In this document: positions 40,865 to 52,957 of the stretch, piece by piece
Position numbering within the stretch: position 1 is the stretch's first letter
Layout: the number at the start of each line of letters is the position of its first letter
Assembly: GCF_014898055.3 (NCBI RefSeq)
Contig: NW_023601433.1
Location: 16,664,141 to 16,728,140 of the forward strand
Direction of reading: 5' to 3'
Source of the DNA: Talpa occidentalis
Taxonomy: Eukaryota > Chordata > Mammalia > Eulipotyphla > Talpidae
Length of the DNA: 64,000 nucleotides
Position numbers and translations under genes: made by a program
Notes under the pieces: generated by a model
Database searches by the model: none
Seen by the model: the letters and a program-made list of their open reading frames with translations, nothing else
What the model was told of the DNA's origin: nothing

Positions 40865-42384
40865 CTATTTACAGGCACTATCCAAGTGACTGCTTTGCAA
40901 ATATCTGAAGGAAAAAAACAACAACCAGAAAATAAATTCGGGGCTTATAATGATCATCCTTCATTTAGGGACCGGACTAGTCTTTGCCCTGTGATAGAAG
41001 GAGGAAGGGCACATCTCCTTGGGATGTGGTGACATATATGTTTAGAGGAAAATGTACGACCCCTACAACATAGGCGAGGACATGCATCTTCAGAACCATG
41101 GAATAGAGTCTCGGGATCGCCTTCCTTGGGACTCCAGGACCCACTCCTGCCAGGAGCACATTTCTGTAGCTGAAAAGATGGATGCAAACAACTGGGAATT
41201 AAAATGCCCTTTGGACAGCAGCACAGCAGCCCTTCGCAAGGAGAGAAGGTGCACATGGATACACGAGGGAGGCTACGTGGGGAGGGTGTGGTCCCAGGCT
41301 GGCACCGACACAGTGGCTGGTCAAGGGGGGTGGGTGTGTTTGCAGAAGCCGGCCAGCATCTTCTATCCCCTGCCACAGAGGTCAGAGTACAGGGGTGGAC
41401 CAACCAGGTGCCGCCCAGAGGGCTCAGTGCTGACACCTGTGCACACACCACCCAGGAGAAAACTGTCCACGGAGGACCAGCAACCACTAGACACACGTCT
41501 GGGGCTGTCTACAGTGTGAGGCATGAGGGAGCCGGGACAAGGGGTAAGAGCAGAGCAGGAGGAGATGCACTAAGGACAAAGCCCGGCGGGTAAGCTGTCC
41601 CCTTCACGGCTGCCTCCTTCTAGCCTCCAAGCACGGTGTCGCCTCTGAGTCTTCTGGAACACAGAGCACAGGCAGACGCGTGGACTCTCTAACCTCACGG
41701 TCACATCATCCTCGAGGTTTCTCCACTTGAGGAGAAACCCCCTAGAGGAGACTTCCAGAATCTCTTTCATGGATTATTTCAGTTTTCGTAAGCCATGGCT
41801 TTTGCAGCTCATGCTGTTTGTTCTCTGCTGTGTTGAGAACAATGCCACCTTCCACTCCCTAACTGGACTCGGAAGGCCCTGACTTTGACCCATGAGAGAC
41901 TTGAGACCTTGTGGAAATAACTGAGAAATCTCTCCCTTCCTTCCTGCCTTCCTAGGCACAACAATTCCACAGGACCCATCTCATCAATGTCCCACCTGAC
42001 TCAAAACTGGCTTTGCTTTCTTTGGAAGCTACTACTTGGAAAAGTGCCGTGTACGTGCTTTCTCTCCTCTCTGCCCTGCCTCCTTTCCTCCCTCAGTCTC
42101 CCTGCATTAGGACGGCACCTCCTGATCAAACTTGAACATACAAACTTCTGCTTCCTAGAAACCTGGGCTAAGACGATTTTTTCTTAAGATGTATCTGAAT
42201 TTTTCTTAGCTCTCAGTAGAAAGAGCAACCAAAAAGTACTGAGAAATAAAACCAGGGAAGATTTTTGTTTGTTTGTTTCAAACTACTAAATCATATCCAA
42301 CTCACAAAGCAAATGACATTTCTTAAGACAACTTAAAACTTCTATTTAAGACGCTCTTCAAAGCATCAAATCCTAATGGAATAA

Positions 42385-42590
42385 GGAGTTATGTTTTCAT
42401 CGAACTTTCAGTTTGGGATGATAAAAAAGTTCCAAAGATGGTGGGGATGGTTGCGAAACAATGTGAATGCACTGAATGCCACTGAACTGGACACTTAGAA
42501 CTGGTTAAAACTGACATTAAAGACACCCCAACAAGCGTTGGAGAGGATACAGAGAAAGAGGATCCCCACTGCACCATTGGTGGGAATATA
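42385..42590 (+). mobile_element. Old L1 fragment
   Basis: The text tgaatgccactgaactggac followed by acttagaactggttaaaa matches the end of old L1 3' sequences. Confidence 0.7.
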
Positions 42591-43484
42591 TGTGTCATCG
42601 CCGTAGATGGCCATGTGAGGACGCCTCTGCCTCTGGGGTAACCTTAGCTCAGAGACGGTCTCCCCCACTCAAGACCACACCGTCAGGTACTAAGAGATGC
42701 TTATGGAGGCTGAATGAACAAAATCCCCCCCAGAGGATGCATTTCCAGGTCTTTGGATTCCGTTTCTATCACCAGTGTTAAAGGAAGCTAAGAATGCAGT
42801 GAATGCTTTTCCCAAGGCTGGTTCTTAATGGGGGTCATTTGAACAGGTCTGCAGTCTCGTAAGCTGGAGGTCTCATTGCTGAACTAGGTGAATTAACCGT
42901 CTCTAAAGTCATAGACATTTCACAGGATGACATTAATCCTCTTTACAAACAAGGAGATGGACTAACCAGAAAGTTATTGATTGAATAGCTAGACATCAAG
43001 CGAAGAACAAAGAAAGCTGGGTTATCTAAGAGTGCCTGGATGTAAGAATAAAAACTTAAGATGCATCTGATGTATTTATCTAAGGATCTCACAATCCTCT
43101 TGTGTTCCCGAAGGGGATTAGGCTCCTAAGTGTGAGAGGCACTCTACACAGCTCCCTCTGAGACCATCACGTCTGCAGCCCTATATTTGCTCACCAGAGG
43201 TTAGTCCCTCCTGACACTTTCTCTAATTCACTTTTCAATTTCTCCAAGGATGACACCTCCCTTGAAACAAATATTATTTTTCAATCTGTCTTCTTTCTCA
43301 CAGGTTACAGTCTCTGCCTTTGAGTGCACCATTTGCTGCACCCCCACCCTTGCCCCATTCCTTAGGGAGAGGCAAGAAGGAGCTGCAGCTGAGGACAGCA
43401 CCTGAGTCAGAGTCTACTTCTAATCATAAGCCACTCGGCAAGGTGTGGTGTGGAGCACAGTAGCCGGGAGGAGTCAGTAAAGCA

Positions 43485-43565
43485 AACATTGTTTAAAAAT
43501 GAACAATGATGTAAAAAATATATTAAAAATTAATTAAAAAATTAAAAAATAAAACTAAGAAAATA
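43485..43565 (+). mobile_element. Very short L1 3' end
   Basis: The text aacaatgatgtaaaaaata closely matches the extreme 3' end of the L1 at 3407-3834. Only about 50-80 bp inserted, ending in an A-rich tail. No TSD was worked out. Confidence 0.6.
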
Positions 43566-43597
43566 AGAATAATGATAATAATAATGATAATAATGAC
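43566..43597 (+). repeat. (AAT)n/(GAT) microsatellite
   Basis: Imperfect AAT and GAT units at the end of a short L1 tail; probably grew from the L1 A-tail. Confidence 0.85.
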
Positions 43598-43795
43598 CAT
43601 CCTCAGCCAGGGCTTGGAACGTCAGGGGCCATCTGTACTGTGGAAAGTGACAGGTTTTACAAAGGAACTGAATAATTCCAGAATCCCTCCAGTCAAAGTT
43701 GAAGATGGGTTTTCACTCAGGAAATATCTACATTCTCCTTAATGTACTTTCTATCCGACACACACACCCCCAACCATGCATCAGCACCCCCTTAC

Positions 43796-43889
43796 CTCCC
43801 AGGCAGGCACCGAGGGCCAGGGCATACATGAGCGGCGGCACAGGCAGGCTGACCTCAGGGTCCTGGCTCAGGTTGAGGAGCACGGGGAT
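43796..43889 (-). CDS. OCA2: OCA2 coding exon (human exon 22 equivalent), 94 nt
   Basis: Thirty-one codons plus one base encode [20 protein letters not shown] followed by [11 protein letters not shown] and the first base of a split glycine, equivalent to human residues about 749-779. It continues directly from ...FTATM of the preceding exon and covers the loop and helix leading into the second substrate-binding hairpin (GACLGGNGT). The acceptor reads ctctccctccacag before ATC. The donor is GGAG followed by gtaagg, leaving phase 1. Relative to the human protein as I recall it there are a few conservative changes (Q for H, S for G, V for A, L for F). The intron before it is about 7.3 kb and the one after about 3.0 kb. 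Confidence 0.97.
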
Positions 43890-44194
43890 CTGTGGAGGGA
43901 GAGGACGCTGACACCACATCCGCGGGACTTGACTGACTTGCAAAATCCAAATCACTTTTTCAGCAAATGGTAAAGAGCACGGGTTATTCAAAAGGAGCCC
44001 CAAGGGAGCTCTAGAATCCACAATACTGTGAGTTTTGGTCCATTGCTGTCTTGGTTTCCAGACACAGCTTGTCCTTCTCAGCTCTCCTAGCTGCTGCTGT
44101 GGCTCATAAAGGAGGTAAGGCTGTGAAGATGCCCGCCAGGGCTTGGGGGCACAACTATCTCACCTGCATTCACGAGTCCCGCAATGGCCACAGC

Positions 44195-44330
44195 CCACAC
44201 TAACTTCATACATGTATCATCTTTTGAATCCTCAAAAGTCCCTCAGTGAGCTTGTTCCTGACAAGATGAGGAGAAGGAGGTGGGGAGAGGAGGAGGTCTC
44301 GTGAGTGGCCAAGTCAGTTCTCTGAACCCA
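44195..44330 (-). mobile_element. MIR-like remnant
   Basis: The order tgtatcatcttttgaatcct, cctcaaaagtccctcagtga and acaagatgaggagaaggagg follows the core of an antisense MIR. Highly diverged. Confidence 0.4.
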
Positions 44331-44439
44331 AACCACACGAGGGGCACCGTGCTAAGCTGCTTTTCTGAGCCCTGCGTGCAGTCACCCCGAACCTGACCTA
44401 CACAGTCACCGAGCTGTGGGGAACTGTCTGAAGTATACA

Positions 44440-44866
44440 TTTTCTAGGACAGCTGTGACAAAGTGCCAAATACTGGATGGCCTGAAGCAACCCAAATATA
44501 TTATCTCACAGTCCTGAAAACTGGAAGTCTGGAACCACGCGTGGCCATGTTCTTGCTGATTGCTCGACAGAAGGATCCTTCTTGCCGCTTCTAGCACCCT
44601 GTGTCACCGGCGGTCCTCGGTGTTCCTTGGCTTAGGACACATCACTCCAGTCACATGGGGGTCTTCTCCCCACATGTCTTCACAATGCCTTCCTTCTTTG
44701 CATGCTTGCCTCTGTGTCCAAATTCCCCTTTTTTTCTAAGGACACCAGTCACACTGGACCAGGACCAACCCTAAGTTTAACATGATCTCAAGCAAGGTCA
44801 CATTCTGAGGGATTTGTGGGTAACAGTTCAACAAATCTTTAGTCAAGATACAATTCAACCCATCGC
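44440..44866 (-). mobile_element. MLT1-type MaLR LTR, antisense
   Basis: Antisense MLT1 motifs: ggacagctgtgacaaagtgc, ttatctcacagtcctgaa, aaggtcacattctgaggg and, at the right end, acaattcaacccatcgc, matching the complement of the LTR start. It lies in the OCA2 intron, about 0.5 kb upstream of exon 22. Confidence 0.75.
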
Positions 44867-45589
44867 AATAACTTTATCAGAAGTCTGGAGTATAACCGAG
44901 CCTTCCTGAATCAGCAGGGATTAATAAAGAGACCGTTAATTTTTGACAAATTTTGGCCTTCTTGCAGTGCCTGCCATTCTCCATCTCCCAGCCCTGTGGC
45001 AGTGTCCTGAGGGCAGCAGGCTCCATTTAGGGTGCAACTTGCAGCTACCACGGTAGATGATATGGACCTTGTCCTCCAAAAGCCAGGGTTCCATGTATTG
45101 ATTGCTAATCTTTGCTTTTGGTCACCTAGAGGCTAGCATAGAATCTGGTCACTGTTTCTATCCCCAAGTGCTGAAGCACCAGCTTCAGAGGATTTAAAAA
45201 GACAGTACTTTTCTCCCCACCCCCACCCCATTTGGGGAGCTAAACACTTAGGGTTATCTTTTTTCAAGATACTGGTTGACTGTAGAAAAAAATGAAAGAG
45301 AAACTTCAACAACACATACAACAAGGAATATAAACTTTGCAAAAGAAAATTCTGAAAAAGTCATAAATGATGACTCCAGCCTTCAAAAGGAAAAATTTAA
45401 CAATCTCCAAGGAGTGAGAGAAACAGATTTCCAGAATTACCACAACATAATACTCAAAATGCCTCATTGTCAACAACAACAAAAATACGAAACACGCAAA
45501 GAAATAAGGAAAGTGTGGCCCAGTCACAGTGGGAGAAAAGAATTTGACAGAATCTATCCCTGAAGTCCAAACAAAAGAGTTATCAGTCT

Positions 45590-45853
45590 GGGCCTCCCTG
45601 GTGGTGCAAGGGGTTGAGCGCAGCACTGTGAAGCTGTCTGCAGCACCTGCAGCATGAGTTTCATCCCTGGCTGTCCAGGGAGCTACCCACATGGCATAGC
45701 AGACCTCTCCTGTCTCGCCCGCTGCTCCCCTCAGCAGTATATTTCAGTCAGTCTGCCTATTCTGTTCCCCACTCTGTCTCTGGTGGATCCTCTCACCATC
45801 CACACCTCTGGCCTGTACCCCAGTTCTGCATAAATAAATAAATCCTTAAAAAA
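45590..45853 (+). mobile_element. tRNA-Glu-like SINE in OCA2 intron
   Basis: A complete copy from gggcctccctggtggtgc to an A-run. The flanks (acaaaagagttatcagtct and acaaaagattaaatcagct) are related, consistent with a diverged TSD. Antisense to OCA2. Confidence 0.92.
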
Positions 45854-46578
45854 AAACAAAAGATTAAATCAGCTATCTTACATAAGTTCAATGAGTTAAA
45901 GAAAACTACAAACAGCTAAATAAAATCAGGAAGATGATATACAAACCAAATGAGAATATCAGTTATAAAAATAAATTTAAAAAGAATCAAACAGAATTCT
46001 AGAGCTAAAAAGCACAATAACTGAAATGAAAGAGGAGTTTAAGAGCAGACAGAAAAAAAGAATCAGCAAACCTGAAGAGAGGACATTGAAATGAGCAGGA
46101 CCGAGGGGCAGAAGAACAAAAAAAAAAAAATGAAGAAATGAGCACTGCCTTGGGGTCTTTAGAACCCATCAAATGTACCAACATACACACCCATCTTACC
46201 TGCCCTCCCTCTGCACTCACTTCACCTGTCTCCCTTCTGTACCTACCTGTCCTCCCAGTAATCCAGGACACCTCCTCTCCCTGTCCCCTTGCACCCACCA
46301 CACCTGTCCACCTTGTCTCCATCATACCTGTAGTCCCGCTACACCCATCACTGGGGTCACTATGCATCTGCCTATGCCTTACACTCTTGCTGCTGTCTGC
46401 CTGCTGTTAATACCTGCCAACTACCCCAGGCAAAGCTCTTACCCTTGGACACTCAAACCTAGAGAACTGTCCAGTAGTCTTCTGTTAATGGGCCCTCCCA
46501 GGTCTGTTTGCTGTCCTCTGTCTGTGGGACATGTCACGATTACTCACTTGGGCAGCTGGTCTTCTAAATGTGCCACAG

Positions 46579-46839
46579 TGGTGGCACAAGGGTTTAGGAC
46601 GCAGCCTATGAAACTGTCCGCAGCCACTGCAGCATGAGTTCAATCCCTGGCCAGGGAGCTACCCACATGGCACAGCAGACCTTTCCTGACTCGCCCGCTG
46701 CTCCCCTCAGCAGTGTATTTCAGTCAATCTGCCTGTTCTGCTCCCCACTCTGTCTCTGGTGAATTCTCTCACCCCCCGCACCTCTGGCCTGTACCCCAGT
46801 TCTTGTTTGCATAAATAAATCTTAAAAAAAAAGATAAAT
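46579..46839 (+). mobile_element. tRNA-Glu-like SINE, 5' end shortened
   Basis: The first dozen bases of the head are missing; the copy starts tggtggcacaagggttta. The perfect 13-bp TSD aaatgtgccacag is at 46566-46578 and 46840-46852, so the truncation occurred at insertion. Confidence 0.93.
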
Positions 46840-48775
46840 AAATGTGCCACAGCTCCCTGAGGTGCTGAGTGGTGTAGAGGCCAGTCCCCAACTATGGAAG
46901 GCTTGAGACATGGACGACCCTCACCCTGTACTGCAGGACCCTTCCAAGGCTGCTCCCCATGCCAAAAAGGAGGTTCTCCTGAGAGCTATGCACCCACCTC
47001 TTAGGCAGATTTGCATCCACACAACCTGTGAGCCTGCAGTTAATGCACTACAGGAGCCCTCCAAGCGAAGGTTGGCTGAGGGAGGCTCCAGGCTGCTGTG
47101 TGTCTGCTTCTATAAGGCTAGCGCTTTCTTTGCTTACACGGTGGTAAAGCTGGGATTCAAGCCCAAGTCCTCCTCCTCCAGAACCCAAGCTGTCAATTTC
47201 TAAATGTGTTCATGTTATTAAAACGAAGCACAGCCCACTGGACCTAGCGACTCTCCATATTACTTTGCTCCTGAGAGTATAAGGAAAAGATGAGTTAAGG
47301 CAAAATGAGATTAAGTTAAAAAAGCAAAAGTGGATGGGAATTGCTTGACTCTTGCCATTCTGAACTAGGGGTTCCCATGCCAGGGGTGATAATAGGCTGC
47401 TCTCTGTCTCAGCACCTCCTGGAGGGTATGTGGTAGCAGGGCCCAGCAAGGTAATCAGGAGGAGGAAGATGAAGAAGAAACCAGTCTTTTAAAAAAATGA
47501 CTTGCACACAGAGGCTGAATGATAACACAGATAATGATGAGTATCGAGAAGTCAGTGGAGAAAACCCACAAAATTATGTGCATAAATTACCAGCCTTTGA
47601 ATTCAACATCCAGGACAGGAATAATCACATTTTAACTTGAAAATTGCCTAAGAATTCTTCCTGCTCAAGCAAATGAGGCTGGAAAAGATAAGGTTTAAAT
47701 GGAGAAGGACTGCCAGGGAGTTCTCAGTCATTAGCAATGGATTTCAGGTTTCCGACACAATTTGGGGGGCAGCACACATAGGTCTATGCACAGCGCCCAC
47801 AAAAGCAGGTCTGGGTTCAGCTGTGGCCACAGCTCCCTGTCAACTGTAGAAGGGGGAAGAGAAAGGAGAGGAGGCGGATGTCAAAGGCATTTCCCTGGAT
47901 GGAAGTACTTGTCACCGAAATGTTTCCATACCTGTTGATGGGGAGCCATCAACCAAGACCTCTAGTGCTCCCACGGCCTCACCCCTTGGGCGCTTCTGCC
48001 CCAAGGAAGTGAGGAATTAGCCCTGGCGCATGAGTGAAGCTTCCTGCTCAGACTCTCCCCATCTGTTCTGAGATCACTAGACACTGATGAAATATCAATA
48101 TTAAAACAGTCTCATGATGTGAAATATGGCTTCATTATGTCATCTCTGAAGATAAGAAAAGGTCAAAATGAAGAGGCGGGCCCAACACAGAGGGATAGGG
48201 AAAACTTCAAAGTGTAAATATAATCCCCAAAAGCCCTGGGGTACTCTCCTAAGGGCTGTGTGGCTTATGTCAGGATTTTCACTAAAGCCCTGTCCAGCTG
48301 ACTTGGAGAGATAAACCCATCTACGATCTAGTCCCTTCCACTCTGAACACTGTGAGATAAGCAAAAATTCAATAACATGATCCTGTCAGTTATTAGCTAA
48401 GTCTCTGGCAGTTCCTGAATCATGTGGTGTTGTTCTCAAACCATGAAAGAAGAGAAATAGCAGGAAAAATGTGAACAGGCTTCCTACCTGCAGCTCTTGG
48501 CTCCCAGAGGACAGGATGCATGGAAGAGCAACACCTCCAAATTAAAGACACACTTTGGGAAAAAGACATGGCCCAAGAAGAGGTTTTGTCTCAAACTCAC
48601 TTCCTTGGAATGATGCCCAAATTTTCCAATGAAAGCATTCTGAGTGGACCCCTCACAACCTCATCAGAATACACTGCCTCAGTCTCTCCATGAGACCCAC
48701 TGTGTGTGTTTGGTTTGACAGCACTTGTGGTTGTTAGAAATGGTGACCACATCTTTCAGCTCTCTGACACCTTTT

Positions 48776-49040
48776 TTTAAAATATTTATTTATTTATGCA
48801 TACAAGAGCTGGGGTACAGGCCAGAGATGCAGGGGGTGAGAGGATTCACCAGAGACAGAGTGGGGAGCGGAACAGGCAGACGGACTGAAATACACTGCGG
48901 AGGGGAGCAGTGGGCAAGACAGGAGAGGTCTGCTGCGCCATGTGGGTTGCTCCCTGGCCGGTCAGGGATTGAACTCGTGCTGCAGAGGTTTCTGATTGCC
49001 TCATAGTGTGGTGCTTAACCCCTTGCACCAACAAGGAGAC
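48776..49040 (-). mobile_element. tRNA-Glu-like SINE in OCA2 intron
   Basis: A reverse copy with T-rich left end (ttttttaaaatatttattta) and complemented head at right. The flanks ctctgacacctttttt and ccctgacactttttt form a probable TSD. Confidence 0.91.
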
Positions 49041-49224
49041 CCTCCCTGACACTTTTTTATCAAGTTTTCTTACCCGTTAAATTTCCATGAATGTCTTGTT
49101 GAGCTGGCCAATGGCTTTGGCCAGAGCTGTGTCCTAAGCAAGTCTACCTCTTTATTGACCCAATAATATTTCCACAGAATATTCTCGGGTTTCCTGTTCA
49201 TTTCAGGAAAAGAATAAAGTTAAA

Positions 49225-49540
49225 CATGTGGGACTCTCACCAACATAAAACCCACAGAGTAGCTGGACTGCATTTAGGGGTAGAAGGTTCCTCAACAGGA
49301 AGGGTCAGGTTACCTGGAGGAGACGTTCCTATAGGAACCAGCTCATGCCTGACCAATTAAATTCCCAAGTCCATAACTTCCTCTACTCCTATAAAACAAT
49401 CTTGGCCCCCAGATCAGGGAGACAGATTTGAGCCTTGTCTCTGTCCTTTCCAGTTGATTTCACAATAAATTCTATCTCTCCTCAAAAGCCCATGTCATAG
49501 TATTGGCTTCTTTGTCAGTCAGGCAGCAAGCCCTTGCTAG
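49225..49540 (+). mobile_element. Probable LTR in OCA2 intron
   Basis: It contains a TATA-like tcctataaaacaatc near 49388, a polyadenylation signal cacaataaattcta near 49463, and a U5-like segment to about 49535 (ggtaacaaca). Ends and TSD are not resolved, and the family is not named. Antisense to OCA2. Confidence 0.5.
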
Positions 49541-51234
49541 GTAACAACATTGTCTGTGACCCTGAGGACACTGGGGGTACAATTTCCCTCCCTACAAACA
49601 GTAACAGGTCCAGAGAGGATGAGAGCTAAGAGTGACATGAGGGAAACATTCCTTAGGGAAAATTCATCTACTGCATCTATTATTTCCAATTCTTTTGCAA
49701 ACACTTGCTAAATACCTTCTTGGTGCCAGGCACATGCTGGAGAATAAAGACACGAATGCAAATCAGAGACTGAAGCTCCAGAGCATCCTAACAGTCACTC
49801 AGCCTCCACTGAGTCGAGTGCAAAGTACCCGGGACCTCAGAGTTCAAGCAAGACCTTGCTCAGGAATACAAGAAGTGCTGAGGAGGAGAAGGCATTTAGG
49901 GGCCACTGAAGGAAGCTTCAAGGAGCTCTGTTTCAGGAGCTCCTTGTTCCAAGGAGCACACTCTGTTCCAAGGCAGAAGGTGGAAGAAATTCACTCTCCC
50001 CACCCCCTTTGCATCTTGAAAAGACAGGTGACACAGGCTCTTCCATCAACTCCCCTGCAAGAAAGGCAGACTTGGAGAATTTGGAGGAGAGTGTGACAGG
50101 GTAAGCTCGGGGCAGAGTGACAGGTCCTGTGGATTCTATAGAAACAATTTCACCTGAGTGAGAATGGGACACAAGTGCCAGCTGACCAGCATCCCGGGAA
50201 CACAGGCCCAGCCACCTCCACTGGCCTGAGAGGTGACGCTGCCCCAGATATCCAGGCTCCAGCCACAGTGAGGACATTGCCCGCGGGCACTCGACAGCAT
50301 TCGCCCTCCCTCTCCAATTCAGTACTTCATGAGATAAAAAAGAACAGCCAGAGAATTTGTTCAGAATGACCAAAACCAGACCACGAAACAATAGCAAGGG
50401 AACTTGAGTCACCCTGGACAGACACAGTGAAGCCGGGCGATGGGTGAGTGACAGTCCCAGGTCAGCCTGAGGCCCTGCGTGAGAAAGAAGCACTAGTGTT
50501 GGCCTCCCTCCTCCTCGCCGCCAGCTTCCCTGCTCTGTTCCTTTAGGGGCCAGCTGATGGCGGCTGCCCTCACAGTCACAACAGAAAAAACTCCTTCCCA
50601 GGTAGAGACCAGCCTGAAGAGGGTTCTCACAGGCCAGCTGTCTGAGACAGGAGCCAGGCTGCCTTGGGCAAACCCCCATCCCCGCCTTTCCTTTGGTATG
50701 CCAGGAATTCACACTCCAGACCTACACTGAGCGGCTGTGGTGTCTGAAGATACCGCAGGAATGGGGCTCATCAGTGCTGCAAAAGGCCTCTACTGTGTAT
50801 TCCCAATCTTGGCTGGGGCCAGGACCACACAGAGAAGTCAAAACCCTGCTCAGGCCAGGCACCAGAACCACGCGGGCTGCCCAGAAGGGTTTCTGCCTCA
50901 AGGGGCATGGAGGATGAACGCCTTCGACCAGTCTTTATTGTTTGGTGTCTCCCAGTTTAAAACAATAATAGCAATCATGAAAAAACATTCCATGATGGAT
51001 GGCAGCCCTCAGTCAGGCTCACCCTGCAACCACCAGTCAGTCCAGGACAAGCCACGCCCAAGCTGCGGGCCCTGGGCACCAGCCTGCCCCTCAGCCCGGG
51101 GCCTGCAGCGCAGCTGTCTCTAAACCTGGGAGTGCAGCAAAGGGGTGGGGTCCATTTGCTCATCCTCTGGTGAGCCCAAATTGTGTGCAGGACAAAAGCG
51201 GGACCTCATCACCCGGAGGAGATGTGCCACTCAC

Positions 51235-51339
51235 CATTGTCGCCGTGAACGGGATGTTGTCGATCAGGGACGACGCGATGGCTGAGACCCAGATGATGAG
51301 GGCGATGGCAGCCGCGAGGCGCCGGTCCTCGGGGACCAT
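51235..51339 (-). CDS. OCA2: OCA2 coding exon (human exon 21 equivalent), 105 nt
   Basis: Thirty-five codons run from [18 protein letters not shown] to [13 protein letters not shown], equivalent to human residues about 714-748. The stretch is a hydrophobic helix followed by the [11 protein letters not shown] hairpin motif typical of ArsB/CitM-type ion transporters. The proline of DNIP corresponds to human P743, a position of a known albinism substitution, and is intact here. The acceptor reads ccccttccag before ATG and the donor reads ATG then gtgagtggc, both strong. Both ends are phase 0. Reading on past the donor gives an unrelated tail and a stop, so intron retention would truncate the protein. 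Several CpGs lie in the exon, unlike the flanking intron. Confidence 0.97.
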
Positions 51340-51968
51340 CTGGAAGGGGTCATGAGACACCATGTATGGCAGATGCGCTGCTAAATCTCCCCCATGGAGG
51401 GTCTATGGGGGAGTTTAGGAAGGGACTGCAGGACTGTGGGTCTTTTGTCAGACCCCTAAGGAGACCAAGGCAGACCCAGCATGCCAAGGGGACCAGCCTG
51501 GGCTTTCCAGACCCTATTGAAGCCTCCACAGGTACACAAATATCTAAGGGGAGCGATTCCCAGGCACACTCGTGCCAACCAGGCAGCAGAGCGGAGCAGA
51601 GTGACACCTGTTCCTGACTCTGTCTGGTTGGGCAGACACAGGTGACACCAGCCTGGCCTTGGAGTTGAGCCCGGGAGCTGAGCCCGGGAGCGGGGCCTCC
51701 ACTGCACTCGCTAGCTCAGACTGGTGTCTCTGTTGCTCTCCTTTTGGGACAGGTTTTAACTAAAGGCTAATAGCAAAACTGCAGGCATGGATAATTATAT
51801 ATTCTTTGGGAAAAGTCTTCCTTCATCTGTAGGCTACACGGGATAAAATAGGTTCCCTGCTGTACTTTTTTACATAATTAATGTGACCTATTCTTGCCAG
51901 TTTTTTTTTTTTTTTTTAAATCAAAGAAACAGTATCTGGAGCACATAATATTGCAGCATTTAATGTAC
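51340..51968 (-). other. OCA2: Short OCA2 intron between exons 20 and 21
   Basis: The 629-bp intron has a gtacat donor and an acceptor ending ccccttccag. It holds a T-run near 51901-51918 and otherwise looks unique, with no exon or repeat recognised. Confidence 0.95.
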
Positions 51969-52028
51969 CTTTATTAGCAAAGCAGTCTGTTCTCCGACAT
52001 ATTCTATCAAGTGAAGATGTGCCAGTGC
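51969..52028 (-). CDS. OCA2: OCA2 coding exon (human exon 20 equivalent), 60 nt
   Basis: The exon translates to ALAHLHLIEYVGEQTALLIK, a near-exact match to the P protein around human residues 694-713. It encodes the end of a transmembrane helix and the following loop in the C-terminal transporter half. The acceptor is a pyrimidine-rich stretch ending tttcttctag directly before GCA CTG. The donor is AAG followed by gtacat. The exon is exactly 20 codons and phase 0 at both ends, fitting the next exon, which begins with ATG in phase 0. It is too short to show up as a long ORF and was found by reading the reverse complement. The intron to the next exon is only 629 bp. Exon numbers follow my memory of the human gene and may be off by one. 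Confidence 0.95.
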
Positions 52029-52957
52029 CTAGAAGAAACGGAGATAGAATGAGAATCAGTGTAAAACTGAGACTATATGTATGTATCTTTTTAAAAGCCG
52101 TGTCTTTAAAAATGAAAATAAGTGAACATAAGGTAGATCCCGGTTCTCATTTCTTATAAAAGATCAGACTCAAATACACAGTCTATAAATAATCATAGAT
52201 GCCGACGGAAGATTCTCTAAGAAGAATGCGCAATTGCAGAGGCAGAAATTTCTCATCGATTCAAGTTAATGTCCATGTTACATTTAAATTCGAAAGGAAG
52301 GCCGTCTCTTGCAGAGCTCTGTATAGGAGTACTGTTCAACTGGACATAATGAAATGCATTCCTTAGAGGAGCCCTTTCAAGTAAACTGCATTTCAAATTT
52401 CTTTTTAGAGTTAAACATCACAGAGTTTTAGAAAACTAAAAAGACAGTGTGGGTTTTTTTTATAACTGTCAGAGAAAGGTAGGAAAGATCTATTTTAACA
52501 GAGGCATGTAACTTTTTCTCACAGTACTAGACAGATTTAGAACATTGTGTCCAGGGAGAGACAAGAAAGAAGATGAAATGAAGGAAATGGAAAGGCAGGA
52601 GTTGTTTTGTTGGGGCTGCCCCTTTGTCTCCGCCCGGGAGGGGGTATGCTGCTCCCCAGAAAGGGGTCTAGACAGGGAGCCTGGTCCAGACAGCTGTGGG
52701 GCAACAGCTGCCGAACACCTCTCAGAAAGGAACTTTTCACTATGATATCATCTTGCTGAATGACCGTAAATATTGAAAACCTCAGCTTGACCTTGTTTAA
52801 TCATGTCTAAAATGGGGACATTCAACCTGAAACTTATATAATTTTGTTATGCAATGTTACTTCAAGTAAAAAAAATAAATAAATAAAAATCCCCAACCAT
52901 ATGTAGACTGGCTTTGTCTTCATTTATTTAGTTGCTGTGCAGTCCAAATATTGGGTC

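Larger units (their letters stand above)
43890..51234 (-). other. OCA2: OCA2 intron between exons 21 and 22
   Basis: The 7,345-bp intron has a gtgagt donor and a ccctccacag acceptor. It contains a MIR-like patch, an MLT1-type LTR, three SINEs and a further LTR. The stretches 46860-48770 and 49550-51234 show no repeat I can name; the latter is GC-richer and includes a long but unrecognised minus-strand ORF (49933-50712). Confidence 0.95.

Noticed and set aside
40954..41496. A 180-codon minus-strand ORF next to an OCA2 exon
   Set aside because: No similarity to the P protein or any family I know; the plus strand is equally open there, which points to base composition.
41052..41593. Two plus-strand ORFs of 155 and 129 codons
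   Set aside because: Overlapping frames in GC-rich intron, antisense to OCA2, with no known similarity.
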